A stretch of DNA of 64,000 nt from Siphonodentalium dalli (taxonomy: Eukaryota > Mollusca > Scaphopoda > Gadilida > Siphonodentaliidae): assembly GCA_032622095.1 (NCBI GenBank), contig CP136067.1:123599030-123663029 (forward strand), in the 5' to 3' direction. The notes below the pieces were generated by a model, which was not told the origin of the DNA, did no database searches, and saw only the letters and a program-made list of their open reading frames with translations. Of this stretch, positions 51,871-62,721 are shown piece after piece. The translations under genes were made by a program, and so were the position numbers. Each line of letters opens with the position of its first letter. Position 1 is the first letter of the stretch.

Positions 51871-51980
51871 CAGTAATGCTCTAAATAATCGACTCCTTAA
51901 CCACAGCATGCTTTTTGCATGTAAATAAATGGGAGTCGGCAGTCAACGTGTTAAGGAGTCAATTATTTAGAGCATTACTG
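51871..51980. repeat. Family A copy with a TTAA element remnant inside (copy 16)
   Basis: Both family A termini with TA flanks are present. Between them, 'tttttgcatgtaaataaatg' to 'ggcagtcaacgtgttaa' matches the right half of the MITE at 26043-26122, and family A resumes exactly at that TTAA. Confidence 0.87.
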
Positions 51981-52001
51981 TAGTCTATATTCAGCTTCCA
52001 G

Positions 52002-52068
52002 TTGGCCTTTGATTTCTGACCTGGTAGACTGTGTGTCAGCTAATCTAATCTAATCAGCAGACAGGCAG

Positions 52069-52112
<44 letters not shown>

Positions 52113-52132
52113 GTCAGAAATCATCAAAGGCC
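52002..52132. repeat. Hairpin with a C42 loop
   Basis: The arms 'ggcctttgatttctgacc' and 'ggtcagaaatcatcaaaggcc' flank 42 consecutive C at 52069-52110. Confidence 0.85.
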
Positions 52133-52533
52133 ATAATTTACTCATGTGAAAATAATTGGACGGAACGAATATTCGAAGTTGGCCTGTAGTTTCAGCTGGT
52201 AAACACACATACCAACTTTGGTTCAGATCAAATAATCTGAACAAGATCGAGTTATCGATCGATAAGAAACAAAAATGTTAAGGACAGCCAGACAGACTGA
52301 TTACATAATACAACCTTTTTTCAAACATAGTGACTGAGATCTTAATAAATAGAAATTTAATGCATCTATTCTCTATCCAATTATAGTAAGGTAAGTGGAC
52401 TAATTACTTCAAAAATATGTAATATCACTCAATTATCACTGTTTAGATAGAAGGCCTGTGTTTTCATTAATCAGCAAATGTTAATTTCAAATGAGGGGTA
52501 TAGAAATCAACTTACCTGAGAGTTACCTCAATA

Positions 52534-52880
52534 TACCGCTATTCTCAAAGTAATTGACCAGAAAAACGGGGTGATACCCCGGTCATGACCGCGGTGATAC
52601 CGGTAATAAACGGTAGCGGTATCGAGACGGTCATGGAGTGGAGTTACGGTATTGGGCGATAATGATACCGTGGTCTTTTAGCGGGCACCGCATTAATTTT
52701 GTTGAATACCGTGGTGATTTTCATGGAACTCTTTTAGGGGAGGTATTTACTCACACATACTTGTTCGCGTTAACAAGCGGTATCAGTACCGCGGTATTGG
52801 AGGATACCGCGGTATAGTACCGCCATATTAACGGGGTGACACCACGTTATTGGTGGTCAATTACTTTAAGTATAGCGGTA
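52534..52880. mobile_element. TIR element rich in ataccgcggtat motifs
   Basis: Ends are TACCGCTATTCTCAAAGTAA and TTACTTTAAGTATAGCGGTA (inverted, mostly matching, through ttgacca). Inside are many short 'taccgcggta' or 'ataccgtggt' palindromes. No ORF is present. Confidence 0.75.
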
Positions 52881-53069
52881 AATAATACAGGCCTTTGTGA
52901 TGGCATATGCACAATGTTATGACACAACAGTAAAATTGTGATTTCTTTTATATGGTCATTACCCACTATCTTTATTTAGATATGAACCGTTATTTTGTAA
53001 AATGTTTTGAAAAACGACACAAGAATTTGTCATATATCCGCGTTTATTTATAGACATGACGAACGTATA

Positions 53070-53175
53070 CTCACTCCGTTTCCCGATGCAAACTTTTTAA
53101 TTAACATTCCAAACGTGCTTTTGTGATGCATTTTGATGGCGGGACTTCATTTGTGTAAACTGTAAAGGTAACTTG
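53070..53175 (-). promoter_or_regulatory. Possible 5' UTR exon of the dioxygenase
   Basis: On the minus strand a consensus-like donor (CGGA|GTGAGTATAC) lies near 53071, and CCAAT-type 'gattggtcgg' lies on the plus strand near 53655. This is consistent with, but not proof of, a non-coding first exon and promoter here. Confidence 0.25.
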
Positions 53176-53179
53176 ACGG

Positions 53180-53800
53180 ATGTCATCGGTCAGTAAAGGT
53201 TTAGTACGTTGTGTAATTGTGGAAAATTGATTAATTTACAAACAAAATCGAACAGAAATCGCATATACGCGGTGTTTATTTTCTGTGCAACTTGGCGAAA
53301 ATTATATATTTATCGGCCATTTAAAAAAATAGGAATTGGAATAAAACGAAACGATCCTTACAGTCAACACTCTTTGCTTGAGTTGGATATAAATTCCCAA
53401 AAATAAGAATTTAATCGAATTTATAAATCGTTATACTAATATAAATATTCATTTATATTACTGTATATCAATTTTATAAATTTGATGAAAACTTAAACCC
53501 AATAAATTAATTGTACTTGAGAGCAATGGTTAAAGTGGCACAACAATCTTCACCAATATACCCCGATTGACTGAAGCAATAATATATATATATATACGGC
53601 GGAATCCCGCAGATAACTAATTTTAGCCACAATTCCAATCCGCGCGATCCGATTGGTCGGCGACCTTTCGTCACCAATTTGATACGATTGTTTTACGACT
53701 TGGGAATAATAAATCCACTCTCATTCTCGACTCAAGACGAAGTAAACTTGTTAATTAATGATTAATTAAAACCTAGTTAGAACGTATATTTGAATTAGAT
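53180..53800. other. AT-rich spacer, no gene recognised
   Basis: A 65-codon frame at 53209-53406 has no known motif. 53583-53600 is an (AT)n stretch. A short GC-rich island lies at about 53630-53690. Confidence 0.4.
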
Positions 53801-53809
53801 TAGGGCAAA

Positions 53810-54945
53810 TGATTGTGCATAAGTGCGATAAAATATTGTGCTTAAGTACAAATAGGGCATTCATGCTTAAGTATTATGAGTTGCACTTAAGCATGATTAA
53901 TTGCGCTCAAGTGCAATTAATTGTAACTACTATCTAACCTACCCATAAAATATTAATTGTCATAACCTGGAGTATCGCCTAGCATCACAAGAAGAGCATG
54001 TGCTAATTTTAACCTTTTTAAATAAGCCTAGTACAGTTACCTCTAACTGTATGTGTGCAACAATCAAAGATAATCCATAATGTCATATAATTATCAGCAT
54101 CCCTTATATCAAAAAAATGGATGTCTCCTCTAGTATGTTTTAATATAATTTTTTAAAAGAATTTTTGCACAGATTTGGGCCATAGCTATGGTCATATAGC
54201 AAGAATGTGGTGTCACTGTATGAGGGTTTGCTCACTTCATATGGTGTACTTATTGACTTAAATCGGGTGAAAACCCATAATATTGTCATATTATCAGCAT
54301 CCCTGTCCAAAAAATATGTGTTTCATTCCGGGAGCTTTGGTGTCTCACTCCTCGAGCTCTGGTAGTTTTATTAAATCAGCATCTCTTGCACAGATCTATA
54401 GTATGTCCATGTCATAAACTGTAGCGCGAATATGGTGTCACTGAGGACCTGCTTCCCTCATATGGTGCACATGTATATATACTCGAAAATCAAAGTTGCC
54501 CCAACTAATACAGAAGTCAATGCTATCACGAATTGCCTGAACTAAAACAGAAGGTAATGCTATCGCGAATCTACCATATCAATAAAGAACTTAGACTTGC
54601 TCCCTACCCATCCAAACTAATGAAAACAAGAGGTGATATGTCAGTAAGAACTAAGGTTGAGTTATGGATAAACCTATTTATTCACCAGGGGTGTTTTATA
54701 TAATAGTTACATATAACCATGAAATGCGCTTAAGATTAGCCAATTGATTGCGCACAGCAAGATTGATTGCGCTTAAGCAAAAATAATTACTATGCTTAAG
54801 CGCAATCGATTGTACTTAAGATCAATGATTGCGCTTAAGAACAATGATAAGTTCAAGTAATTCTGCTTAAGTGTAATTATTTGTGCTTAAGTGCAATTAA
54901 TTGCGCTCAAGTGCAGTTAATTGCGCTTAAGCGCACTTCATTACT
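53810..54945. repeat. Element with terminal arrays of GCGCTTAAGTGCAATTAATT motifs
   Basis: Short variants of 'gcttaagtgcaattaattgcgc' are clustered at 53810-53930 and, more densely, at 54720-54945. Between them a ~200-bp unit is duplicated ('cagcatccc...gtggtgtcactg...catatggtg') at 54080-54250 and 54280-54470. No ORF is present. Confidence 0.65.
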
Positions 54946-54949
54946 AAAT

Positions 54950-55437
54950 GGAAATTCGGCCTCCCAGAGGCTAATGCCCGTAGAAATCATATTGTACCAG
55001 TGAAAAACCTGGGAACTTTTTGAGGTTTTGATAGGGAACCTTATAAAGCTGAAAAAATAACACGGGAATATATTTCTTTGTTAATACCTGTCGCTTAACA
55101 GTTTATTCATAAGTAGGCGAATGTGCCAGCTCGAGATGACATTATTTAACAGACTTGATGGGTGAGTTTGCTATACGCACTTACAATCATGGAATTTCTC
55201 CAGGGTAATTAATTCAGTGTTTTTGTGATATCAGCTCACTAAAGCCACAAAAAGCATGCATTTTCGAGCTGGGACCACCCCATACTTTGAAGTTGATTAT
55301 CGAGGAACAATTATAAACAAAGAAATATGTTCCCTGCCTTGTTTGTTCAATGTTATAAAGTTCCCTATCAAAACATAAAAAAGTTCCCAAGTTTTGTACT
55401 GATGGAATAAGATCTCTACAGGCGCTAAGCACAGGGG
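54950..55437. repeat. ~490-bp foldback element with ~90-bp diverged arms
   Basis: The left arm holds 'gcccgtagaaatcat' and 'aaaacctgggaactttttga', and the right arm 'aaaaaagttcccaagttttg' and 'gatctctacaggcgc'. A G12 run follows. 14815-14950 looks like a lone arm. Confidence 0.7.
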
Positions 55438-56100
55438 GGGGGGGGTGAAAAAAAATTTCCGGCACATATGCCGGGGTGGGTGGGTGGTCAAAGCCACCAA
55501 CAAGCTATTTTTTCCGCAACTAAAAAAAAAAAATTCCTGCTTGTTTTTTAGTGTTTTGGCAATGAGTTGGGCTTCAAAACCACTTTGAATGAGAGAAATA
55601 ATGTAATTCTAACTGTAAACTGACTGCAGGCAGTTATCGTGTTGTATTTTGTTGCACATTTTGAAATCCAAGATGGCCGCTGGCAGGGTACGGGAGGGGG
55701 ACTCCCCCTTCCCGTTGAGGGGGTACGGGGGACCACCCCCAGAAATTTTTTGGAAATAGGGAGGCCCTGAGAGTGATTCTGAGGCTTATCTGAGCACAAA
55801 ATCAGCACACTTGTATAGGGAACATACAGTGTTATTTTTAACAGAAACTGTTCAAATTCATGAAATAATTTTAACCATCAGAAACCAGCATCACTATAAT
55901 TGTTTTGGTGAAATTTCAATGACCAGGGAGTGAATCTGGGCCATTCTGTTGATCTCCTATATGTAGAAGGTGTATGAGAGCTCCAGTATAGCACAGATTC
56001 ACTTTCAGATCATTGAACTTCCAAATATTTCATGTCATGATTGACAAAACTTGAACTCAAGTCGATTAAAAAAATATTGTAAACATGTATACATGTATAT
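55438..56100. other. No gene recognised
   Basis: The region 55663-55745 contains 'aaatccaagatggccgctgg', resembling the unit at 1-1060 in reverse, and a small hairpin 'gggggactcccccttcccgt'. The rest is unassigned. Confidence 0.4.
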
Positions 56101-56103
56101 AGC

Positions 56104-56302
56104 CTTATTATAGGTGTGTTGTTAAGTTATTAACAGTTGAGTTATAATTATATAATACCAATCAGACTTTAAAAACACAGTTCACTATAACTTAAGGCTT
56201 AAGTTAAGCCTTAAGTTATAGTGAACTGTGTTTTTAAAGTCTGATTGATATTATATAATTATAACTCAACTGTTAATAACTTAACAACACACCTATAATA
56301 AG
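56104..56302. repeat. 199-bp near-perfect palindrome
   Basis: Arms of ~98 nt start CTTATTATAGGTGTGTTGTT and meet at 'cttaaggcttaagttaagcc'; one mismatch was noted. A partial third arm copy ('tatagtgaactgtgttttta' onward) lies at 56365-56400, next to a small inverted pair 'cagtctgaatttcaagtg' / 'cacttgaaatatgcagactg'. Confidence 0.92.
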
Positions 56303-56404
56303 AAGCCTTAAGCAGTCTGAATTTCAAGTGGACAAGAACATGAACACTTGAAATATGCAGACTGCTTATAGTGAACTGTGTTTTTAAAGTCTGATTGATA
56401 CAAG

Positions 56405-57117
56405 ATAACTGTTTGTATTTGAATTTTTCATCTTTTATACCAACATGTACTCACTACTGGGTATACAATTCTTCTCAAAGTTAGTACTTCCATCTACGGT
56501 ACATTAATCATTATAACTATGGTCCTACCCAATGACAAAAATGTGGGTGGGAGAAGATAAACAGAAATATCTGATTAGCCTGAGTTTCTGCTGGCCCTGC
56601 ATGCTATACCATCTGGTTGAGAGACAGAGGAAGCCTTCAGAAAAGGGGTGGGTATATTTCGCCGCCCAAATTTGGGAAGCTGATTTTTCCATTAGTACTA
56701 GCTTCAGAAGCCTTCTTGCAATGACAATGTTATGTATGGCAAAAATTCTGCAAAATGCTTGTCACATGTTGTGCATACAGTAGATGAAAGGCTTCAGAAA
56801 GCCCACTATACTTGTAAGTTTCTGCCAAAGATTTATTACATTTTTAAAAGTATAATATTTATAGAATTAAATTCAATGTATATTTCCAAATTCCACATAT
56901 AATTAATATACCCCTTTTCTGTGGGCTTTGTCCATAGCCCTCACCCAGACAGTATAACATGGATGACTAGAGGAAACTCAGGCTAGGCACGGATTATATT
57001 TTTACATGAGCTTGATGAGATAATTGAAATATTTAATTCATTGTCTATAATACCACACATATTACTACATACAATCATACAATGATACATATAATTATGA
57101 TATCAATGACCCACTTA
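56405..57117. other. Downstream flank of the hAT transposase, no gene
   Basis: It probably includes the 3' end of the hAT element, but no terminal repeat or target duplication could be matched to the other side. An 83-codon frame (56532-56783, +) has no recognised motif. Confidence 0.4.
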
Positions 57118-59595
57118 TCAGAGAGCTATCTTCCGGGCAGGTCCCATAGAATTATAGGCATCAATAATTTTTTCCCAATCAATGTCGTCAATGTTTGAGG
57201 AGTCCCTGCATACACGCATCAAGCTGTCCAATGTGCACTGTCCCATTTTATTGTGCAAAGGTGTTTTAATCAAACTCATCAAACTGAAAGCTCTTTCAAC
57301 ATTGACAGTTCCAGTTGGTATTAAATTTGCAAGATAAACAATGTAATACATTTGCGGAAATAAAGATCTAAAAGATTCGTCCTTGTGAAAAGCTTTGAGC
57401 AAGAACCTGATATTGTATGGCAAGTTGATTTTCAGATCCGCAAGATTTTGCTCTTCCTCCTTCTTTTTAGATTTAGACAATACAGTGAATAGTATTTTAT
57501 TTTCAACAGACTTGATTTTCTCGGATATATTTCGCTCATGAATATCCCTCAAAGAGAACATGTGAGGTTTGAAGGATTCAAACTTAGAAATAATGTCTTC
57601 CGTTTCAAACTCTGGTAAAAATTACGTCACATGGCCCAAGAATGTGTCTGTGCATGGTTTACCATAAAATTTAGCTAATGTCACAATTTCCGTGGAACCA
57701 TATAACGGCAACCCCTTCTCATTTCTAGGCAGGTTTCTTGGATCAAAAATTCCAAAAGATGACAGTAGAGAGGACGATGACGTCATCATTTCTATTTCAG
57801 AAATGAGTTCTTTTATCATTGGTTTCACGACATCTGTCTCAAATGTTTTAAGGTCAAAGATCTGATGTGTCCGTGTCCTAATCTCGAAGATAGAATGTGA
57901 TTGATTGACATCTTGCAGAAGCTTGTTAATGTTTTTGTAATTGGTGCCGAGACTTAGATCGTTTGCCAGGGAAGTCAGTGATATTGTGGTTGCTTTCACG
58001 TAAGCCGGAAGCTGCGTAAAGTTTGCCCAGTCAGCTTGAAGAATTGTAGATAGCTTGTTCGTTTCAGATAGAATATCAGCTAAGATACATATCAAAGCAA
58101 CATTTTCAGGATCTATTAACTGGCATCTCAGTCCTAAAATTTCTGGGTCTTTTTTGTCATTATAAATACCATCCAATGTGTCAAGAATGCATTGGAACCG
58201 TGTTATGATTCTTTCACAGGACTTTCCATGGCTCAGCCACCTAGTTGTAGATGGCCAAACAAGTTTGAGCTCCTTCAACAAATATACGTCCTGAGCAGTA
58301 TTGAATGCAGCTGTTCTCTGGGGACTTGAACCGAAAAACTTTGCCAGGCCTGCAAGCAAATTGTCAGCTTCTTGAAGCTTTTTATACTTTTTCAACACAT
58401 GGGAGAATGCAAGAGCCAACCGATGATTTCGACAATTTATATACTGAGCAAAGGGTGAGAAATGTCTATAACGTTTCTGTAGTCCGGTCCGTTCTCCCGA
58501 CTTTGTATTGGTGCCATCAAGGGCTATAAAACGAGTGTTCTCAATATTAATCCCCTTTTGCATTAAGAATTTTTGCAAACAGTCCATGAGTGTTGCTGCA
58601 TCAGTTTTTTGCATTGGGATAATTCCCAGAAAATGGTCGCATACTTCTCCATCCTTAAGAAATCGTCCCATGATGCACAGTTGAGTCACATTAGATTCGT
58701 CCGCACTTTCGTCGCATAACAATGTGAAAAATTTATTTCTCCTCAGTGAACATAGGATGTCCTCCTCCACGTAGTCTGACATGCATTGTATATATTGTTT
58801 AACAGAAAACGGAGATGTATATGAAAGTTTACTTTTTTCGTCAGACATCCTATTCAAAAATTCTTGAAGTTCCGTGTTTCCAGTTTTTGCACAAAATTCA
58901 ATGACGTTTTCGAAATTTGTAGTATGTGCCCAGCTTTTCTTGATCATGAAATAAACTGTTTTCAGTAATATTGTCATACCTGATCGGTTTTTAGCTTCAA
59001 TTTTAATACTGCTATCGCATAGTTGGCTTAAAACACTTTTTTGATCTTTCGTATCAACTTGAGTAAGGGTCTGAGATGACAACATTGACGTAGTGTGTCT
59101 TCTACTCTGTTCATGTTTTGTCAGTTTTCTTGTAGGATGGGTTCCCAACTTTACTTCTTTTGTATGGAATGCACCTTTATCTGCGGCTTGAAATTTGTCA
59201 CTAAAAAATTCACAATTTTTACACATGTATCCTTCTTTTCTGACACTAAAGTACAGCCACTTGTATTTTTCTTCGTATTTTCCTGACGAGAATAGTCTCT
59301 CGTCTGGTTTAATCCCCGGTACCGGTAGGTAAACAAACTCTGACTCCTCCTCGGAAACAATATCAATATCATGATCATCGGAATCGGACGATTCAGAGGA
59401 CTGAGTGTGAGATGCGGTTTCACTATTTTTGCTTTTGACAACACTGTCATTAGTGTCAAGAGGCTGCGCTGACTCCGCATCGTCGACCTTCTTCTTTTTA
59501 AAGAACGTTGTTATTATATTTGTTGTTGAATTCGGCCGCTTATCCGGTTGTATTTTTTTTCTATAATATTTGCTGTTGTGCGACATCTTCTGCAA
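57118..59595 (-). pseudogene. hAT transposase with one in-frame stop
   Basis: An 826-codon frame is broken only by TAA at 57622-57624 (codon 658); the reading frame is unchanged on both sides. Domains in order: basic N-terminus, acidic Ser-rich stretch (~65-90), TTF/BED-like zinc finger with C125, C128, H161 and H167, RNase H-like core with D295 (LLCDES) and D360 (ALDGTN), the hAT-typical CxxH (C388, H391) and a C-terminal dimerisation block containing VERAFS about residue 767. It resembles the ZNF862/ZMYM-like hAT transposases. The preferred start is MSHNSKYY at 59586. A host-domesticated gene is less likely, because no introns are seen. The stop could be a real nonsense mutation, an allele or a sequencing error. 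Confidence 0.88.
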
Positions 59596-59599
59596 TTCT

Positions 59600-60388
59600 T
59601 ATTACATTATTAAAGAAGAACTCGCATTGGCTGTAATATACATTTCCGACCAATCAGGTGCCGCGTACTTTAGCACTCACTCAATTCTTCTGAAATTCCG
59701 TACCGCGAAACATCGTACCGCGAACATCCATGCCGATGATCAATGTCTTATCACACGCCGTTTTGGGAATCTATCACGCACCATATTGGGAATTTTACTG
59801 GGTATCTGGCATTGGGAATGGGGCAGAAATTCGGCCCCAAAAAGGCCCCGGATTAATCCCTGGTTATTAACAGACTTTTTAATTATATTAAATTTAATCC
59901 ATTAGTGAAAATTCATACATGTGTTAAGTACCTTATTAATAAATCAGTTAAAATAAGTCTTCTTAAATATATCTGTTCATGATATTGATGATGTCCCTCC
60001 CTCCCATGGCAGACCCCAGACTCCTATTCTGAATACTAATAACAAATAGGTGATTTTTCTGTGTACCAGCAGGTACCAGATAAGAAAATATGGATAGTGA
60101 CAATGGAGTGAAATGTCCTGGAACTGTATGATATATCTCACTGAAAATAATTGTCATTGAGCATCAAATTGATTATAATTCAGTCTCATACTTCTTGATG
60201 AGCTGGAGTTATGGACAATACTTCAGCAGCAAAAATGTAATTATTTTCATATTTATAATAGTGTGAAATAACCATGGCTTCTATCCTATATTTTTTGTAT
60301 CCGGTACTCATGATTCACCTCTGTTATTCATGATTTATGGCAGGTGCTAGTACATGTATACCATCAGTAGTCAGAGTAATCAAAACTA
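59600..60388. other. hAT 5' flank and spacer, no gene
   Basis: A short GC-richer stretch at 59790-59860 may be the upstream end of the transposon. No ORF is supported. Confidence 0.4.
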
Positions 60389-60495
60389 CAGTAATGCCCT
60401 AATTAGTTGACTCCATAACCACAGCAGAATTATGGGTAACTTTTCAGGATTTAGTCGGAAATATGGCGTGTTGCCATTCATCGGAAATCTCTCCC
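60389..60495. repeat. Family A left half (copy 17)
   Basis: The left arm runs from CAGTAATGCCCTAATTAGTT to 'ttcatcggaaatctctccc'. The right arm is missing. Confidence 0.78.
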
Positions 60496-60550
60496 ATATA
60501 ATAATGAGGTGGCAGTGTCTCAGAAACAGAACATTAATTGGAAATATTGC

Positions 60551-60720
60551 AAAGAAACCATGTGCTAATGCATTCTCTTATATATGGTAGTTTCCAGTAG
60601 GGATCCTAGAATATGTAAGAGAATACATTACATTGGCCTAACAATATTTACCTTAACCTTGTAAGCCAATGCATTCTCTTATATATTTATATATGTGAGG
60701 CTACCTAGTATGGTATCTGC
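60551..60720. repeat. Family C, truncated at its right side
   Basis: The inverted two-hairpin order is disrupted. It breaks off after 'gtgaggctacctagtatgg', where the retroelement-like sequence begins. Confidence 0.65.
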
Positions 60721-60727
60721 AAATATT

Positions 60728-61500
60728 GTGCCAATACGGGTACATAAACTCTTAAGGCTATCAGAACGGTTTGATTATTTAATTACAACAAAGTTAATAA
60801 AGTTCAATCATCAGCATCTGGGTTTCTCGTGGTTGGGTTTCTCTTTCTGTCGTCTGTTCGATTCGGGGCCTTCTTCTGTCTTCATGGATTGTGTGTATCT
60901 TCTTGTCTTCTACTCGGTTGAGTTCCGGTTGAGTTTATCTTCCTGTCGTCTGCTCTTCTTCCGTCTTCGTCGGCGCATCAGTAGGACGTGGTTAAGAATA
61001 CAAGCTCGTAATGTTTACCTTGCATCCTTGTCCATAGCTTCCGACTGCTTTCCTGCGTGTCTGGGAGTTCCTAGTGTTCGCTGCGGGGTTTGCTAGAACT
61101 GTCTGTAGGTCTGAATTTTGCTTGCTTCTAAATAGGACCATGGTGTTATTCCGCCTGGATCCGCATTTCATGATCCATCGGATGGGGCGTTCCTGGGCTG
61201 CTCATGCGAGGTGATTTTCCTATGTGTTCTTCAGGTATCCTATCTCTGTCTGCGTGCTGCGTTAGGTTTCAATGGGCGCTGTAGGTAAAGTATCTCGTCT
61301 CGCTAATCCCTTAAACGTTCTGTTTGCTTCACAGCTGTCTTACTGTGTATGTATGTATGTATCGGCCTGGTTACTGCTAGATGTCCGCTAATTCGTTTTG
61401 ATGTCGCAATGTTGATGCGGTCAGCAGGGGCGCTAGATATGTATGGTAAACTAGCGGCTCCCGCGACTAAGATATTGCCTTCTTCTTCCTAGGTTGAAAG
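60728..61500 (-). other. Probable 3' non-coding/LTR region of a gypsy-like element
   Basis: The region beginning TGTGCCAATACGGG (reading outward, the element would end ...TTGGCACA) follows a broken family C copy and has higher GC and no supported ORF. A polypyrimidine tract, 'ccttcttcttcct' at 61479-61491, would be a polypurine tract on the minus strand. The LTR limits are not established. Confidence 0.35.
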
Positions 61501-61548
61501 TTATGTCCCTGGGGTTGTCTTGGCACATTACTCCTTCGCTTTTTCGAT

Positions 61549-61671
61549 TTAAAGTTGATCTTGAAATCGCAAGTCTGATTCGTCGTTGCGCGGCAGGGCG
61601 ATGATTCGTCGAAGTGTTTCGCAACAGCGGCCGCGGCGATAGATAGCTGGTGCGATGTCGTCCCTCTCCAT
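61549..61671 (-). CDS. 40-residue ORF duplicating the C-terminus of the next ORF
   Basis: The minus-strand frame from ATG 61671 ends in DLRFQDQL and matches the end of the upstream ORF (GLDFQDQL) through RCCETLRRII against RCCELLRRVI. The nucleotide sequence is duplicated at about 200 bp. It may be a relic rather than a translated gene. Confidence 0.5.
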   Translation of the reverse strand: MERDDIAPAIYRRGRCCETLRRIIALPRNDESDLRFQDQL

Positions 61672-61736
61672 GCAAATCGGGTTGTCTGGGCGTCTCTCAG
61701 ACAACTGCGACTTACTGGCTGTGACTGTTTTTTATT

Positions 61737-62252
61737 TTAAAGTTGATCCTGAAAGTCCAATCCGTCGCTGCGTAGCAGGTTGATGACTCGTCGGAGTAGT
61801 TCGCAACAGCGGCATCGGTGAGTGAGAGGCCTCCGTTGTTCGTATGTACGTCGATGTCGTTGGTACGGCTGTTGTCGTGCTCTAGCGTAGGTTCGCTGGC
61901 GAGTCCGGATCGGCTGTCGGTGTTCGTCCGTGAAGTAGTACCAATCGGGGTCGATGTCGATGAGTGCATCTTCAGTTTCTCTGGGCGGGCTGTAAGGCGG
62001 GGGAGGTGACTGTGTTGTGTAATATCGTCTATGCTCGTTGTAAGGCTGAACCCATGGCTGGTTGTAGGATGTGGGTGACTGCATGCGCGGCATCATGTCG
62101 AGGTAGCTTTCATGCGGCCGCCTGCTGGTGGATGGTCGTGCATCTGAATTGGGTGTCATATTGTCATCATCGGATGTCGAGGTATTTCCGTCCTCAATGT
62201 CCGAGTATGGGGGTAGGTTCTGACAACTAGTCGACCCTCGTTCCACCGCCAT
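61737..62252 (-). CDS. Accessory ORF downstream of pol, Pro/Arg-rich
   Basis: This 171-residue frame runs from ATG 62252; the frame is open further back, without ATG. The N-terminus is acidic and Ser/Thr/Pro-rich, followed by PPPPYSPP (about residues 85-92), which resembles a PPxY or late-domain motif, then an Arg-rich stretch and a terminal HRCRCCELLRR cysteine cluster. This order is reminiscent of Gag or nucleic-acid-binding proteins, but I do not recognise a family. It lies after pol in the same direction. Confidence 0.5.
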   Translation of the reverse strand: MAVERGSTSCQNLPPYSDIEDGNTSTSDDDNMTPNSDARPSTSRRPHESYLDMMPRMQSPTSYNQPWVQPYNEHRRYYTTQSPPPPYSPPRETEDALIDIDPDWYYFTDEHRQPIRTRQRTYARARQQPYQRHRRTYEQRRPLTHRCRCCELLRRVINLLRSDGLDFQDQL

Positions 62253-62721
62253 GGTCAGCCTGTAATACTCAAACGGATATTTGTGTGAGGTTTGAGAACA
62301 AATGACACAGTCAGTATACACAATGGTTACTTTTCTGATTTATCGGTATCGCTTGAGGGCCGTCAGATCAGCCCAATTCGAAAATGGAATTTACAACTAA
62401 TTATATAGATTGATTGATTGACGAACAGTTAAACACAAGATAAGTCGGGGTGTTTGATTTCAATCATCGAAACGTATGACTGCATATCAGGATTTATAGT
62501 CCCTATTCAACGCTCGCTATAATCATTCTGATGATTATACAACTATAATACCACGGACAGTCGTTATGCAACAATTAATATTTGAAATATATGAAATGCA
62601 TAAATGTCTATATACATGCCAATGATTATAATATCCGTGCAACAATAATTACGGAGGAAATTCGGAATACATTAATATATGATACATAATTAATACTAAT
62701 CCAAATCCGCCACAGATGTGG

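Noticed and set aside
59600-59900. Terminal inverted repeats of the 57-kb hAT element
   Set aside because: No convincing match was found between this flank and 56400-57100, so no element borders are claimed.
60695-61096. 133-codon plus-strand frame
   Set aside because: It is antisense to the likely non-coding 3' end of the retroelement, has low-complexity composition and starts in a family C fragment.
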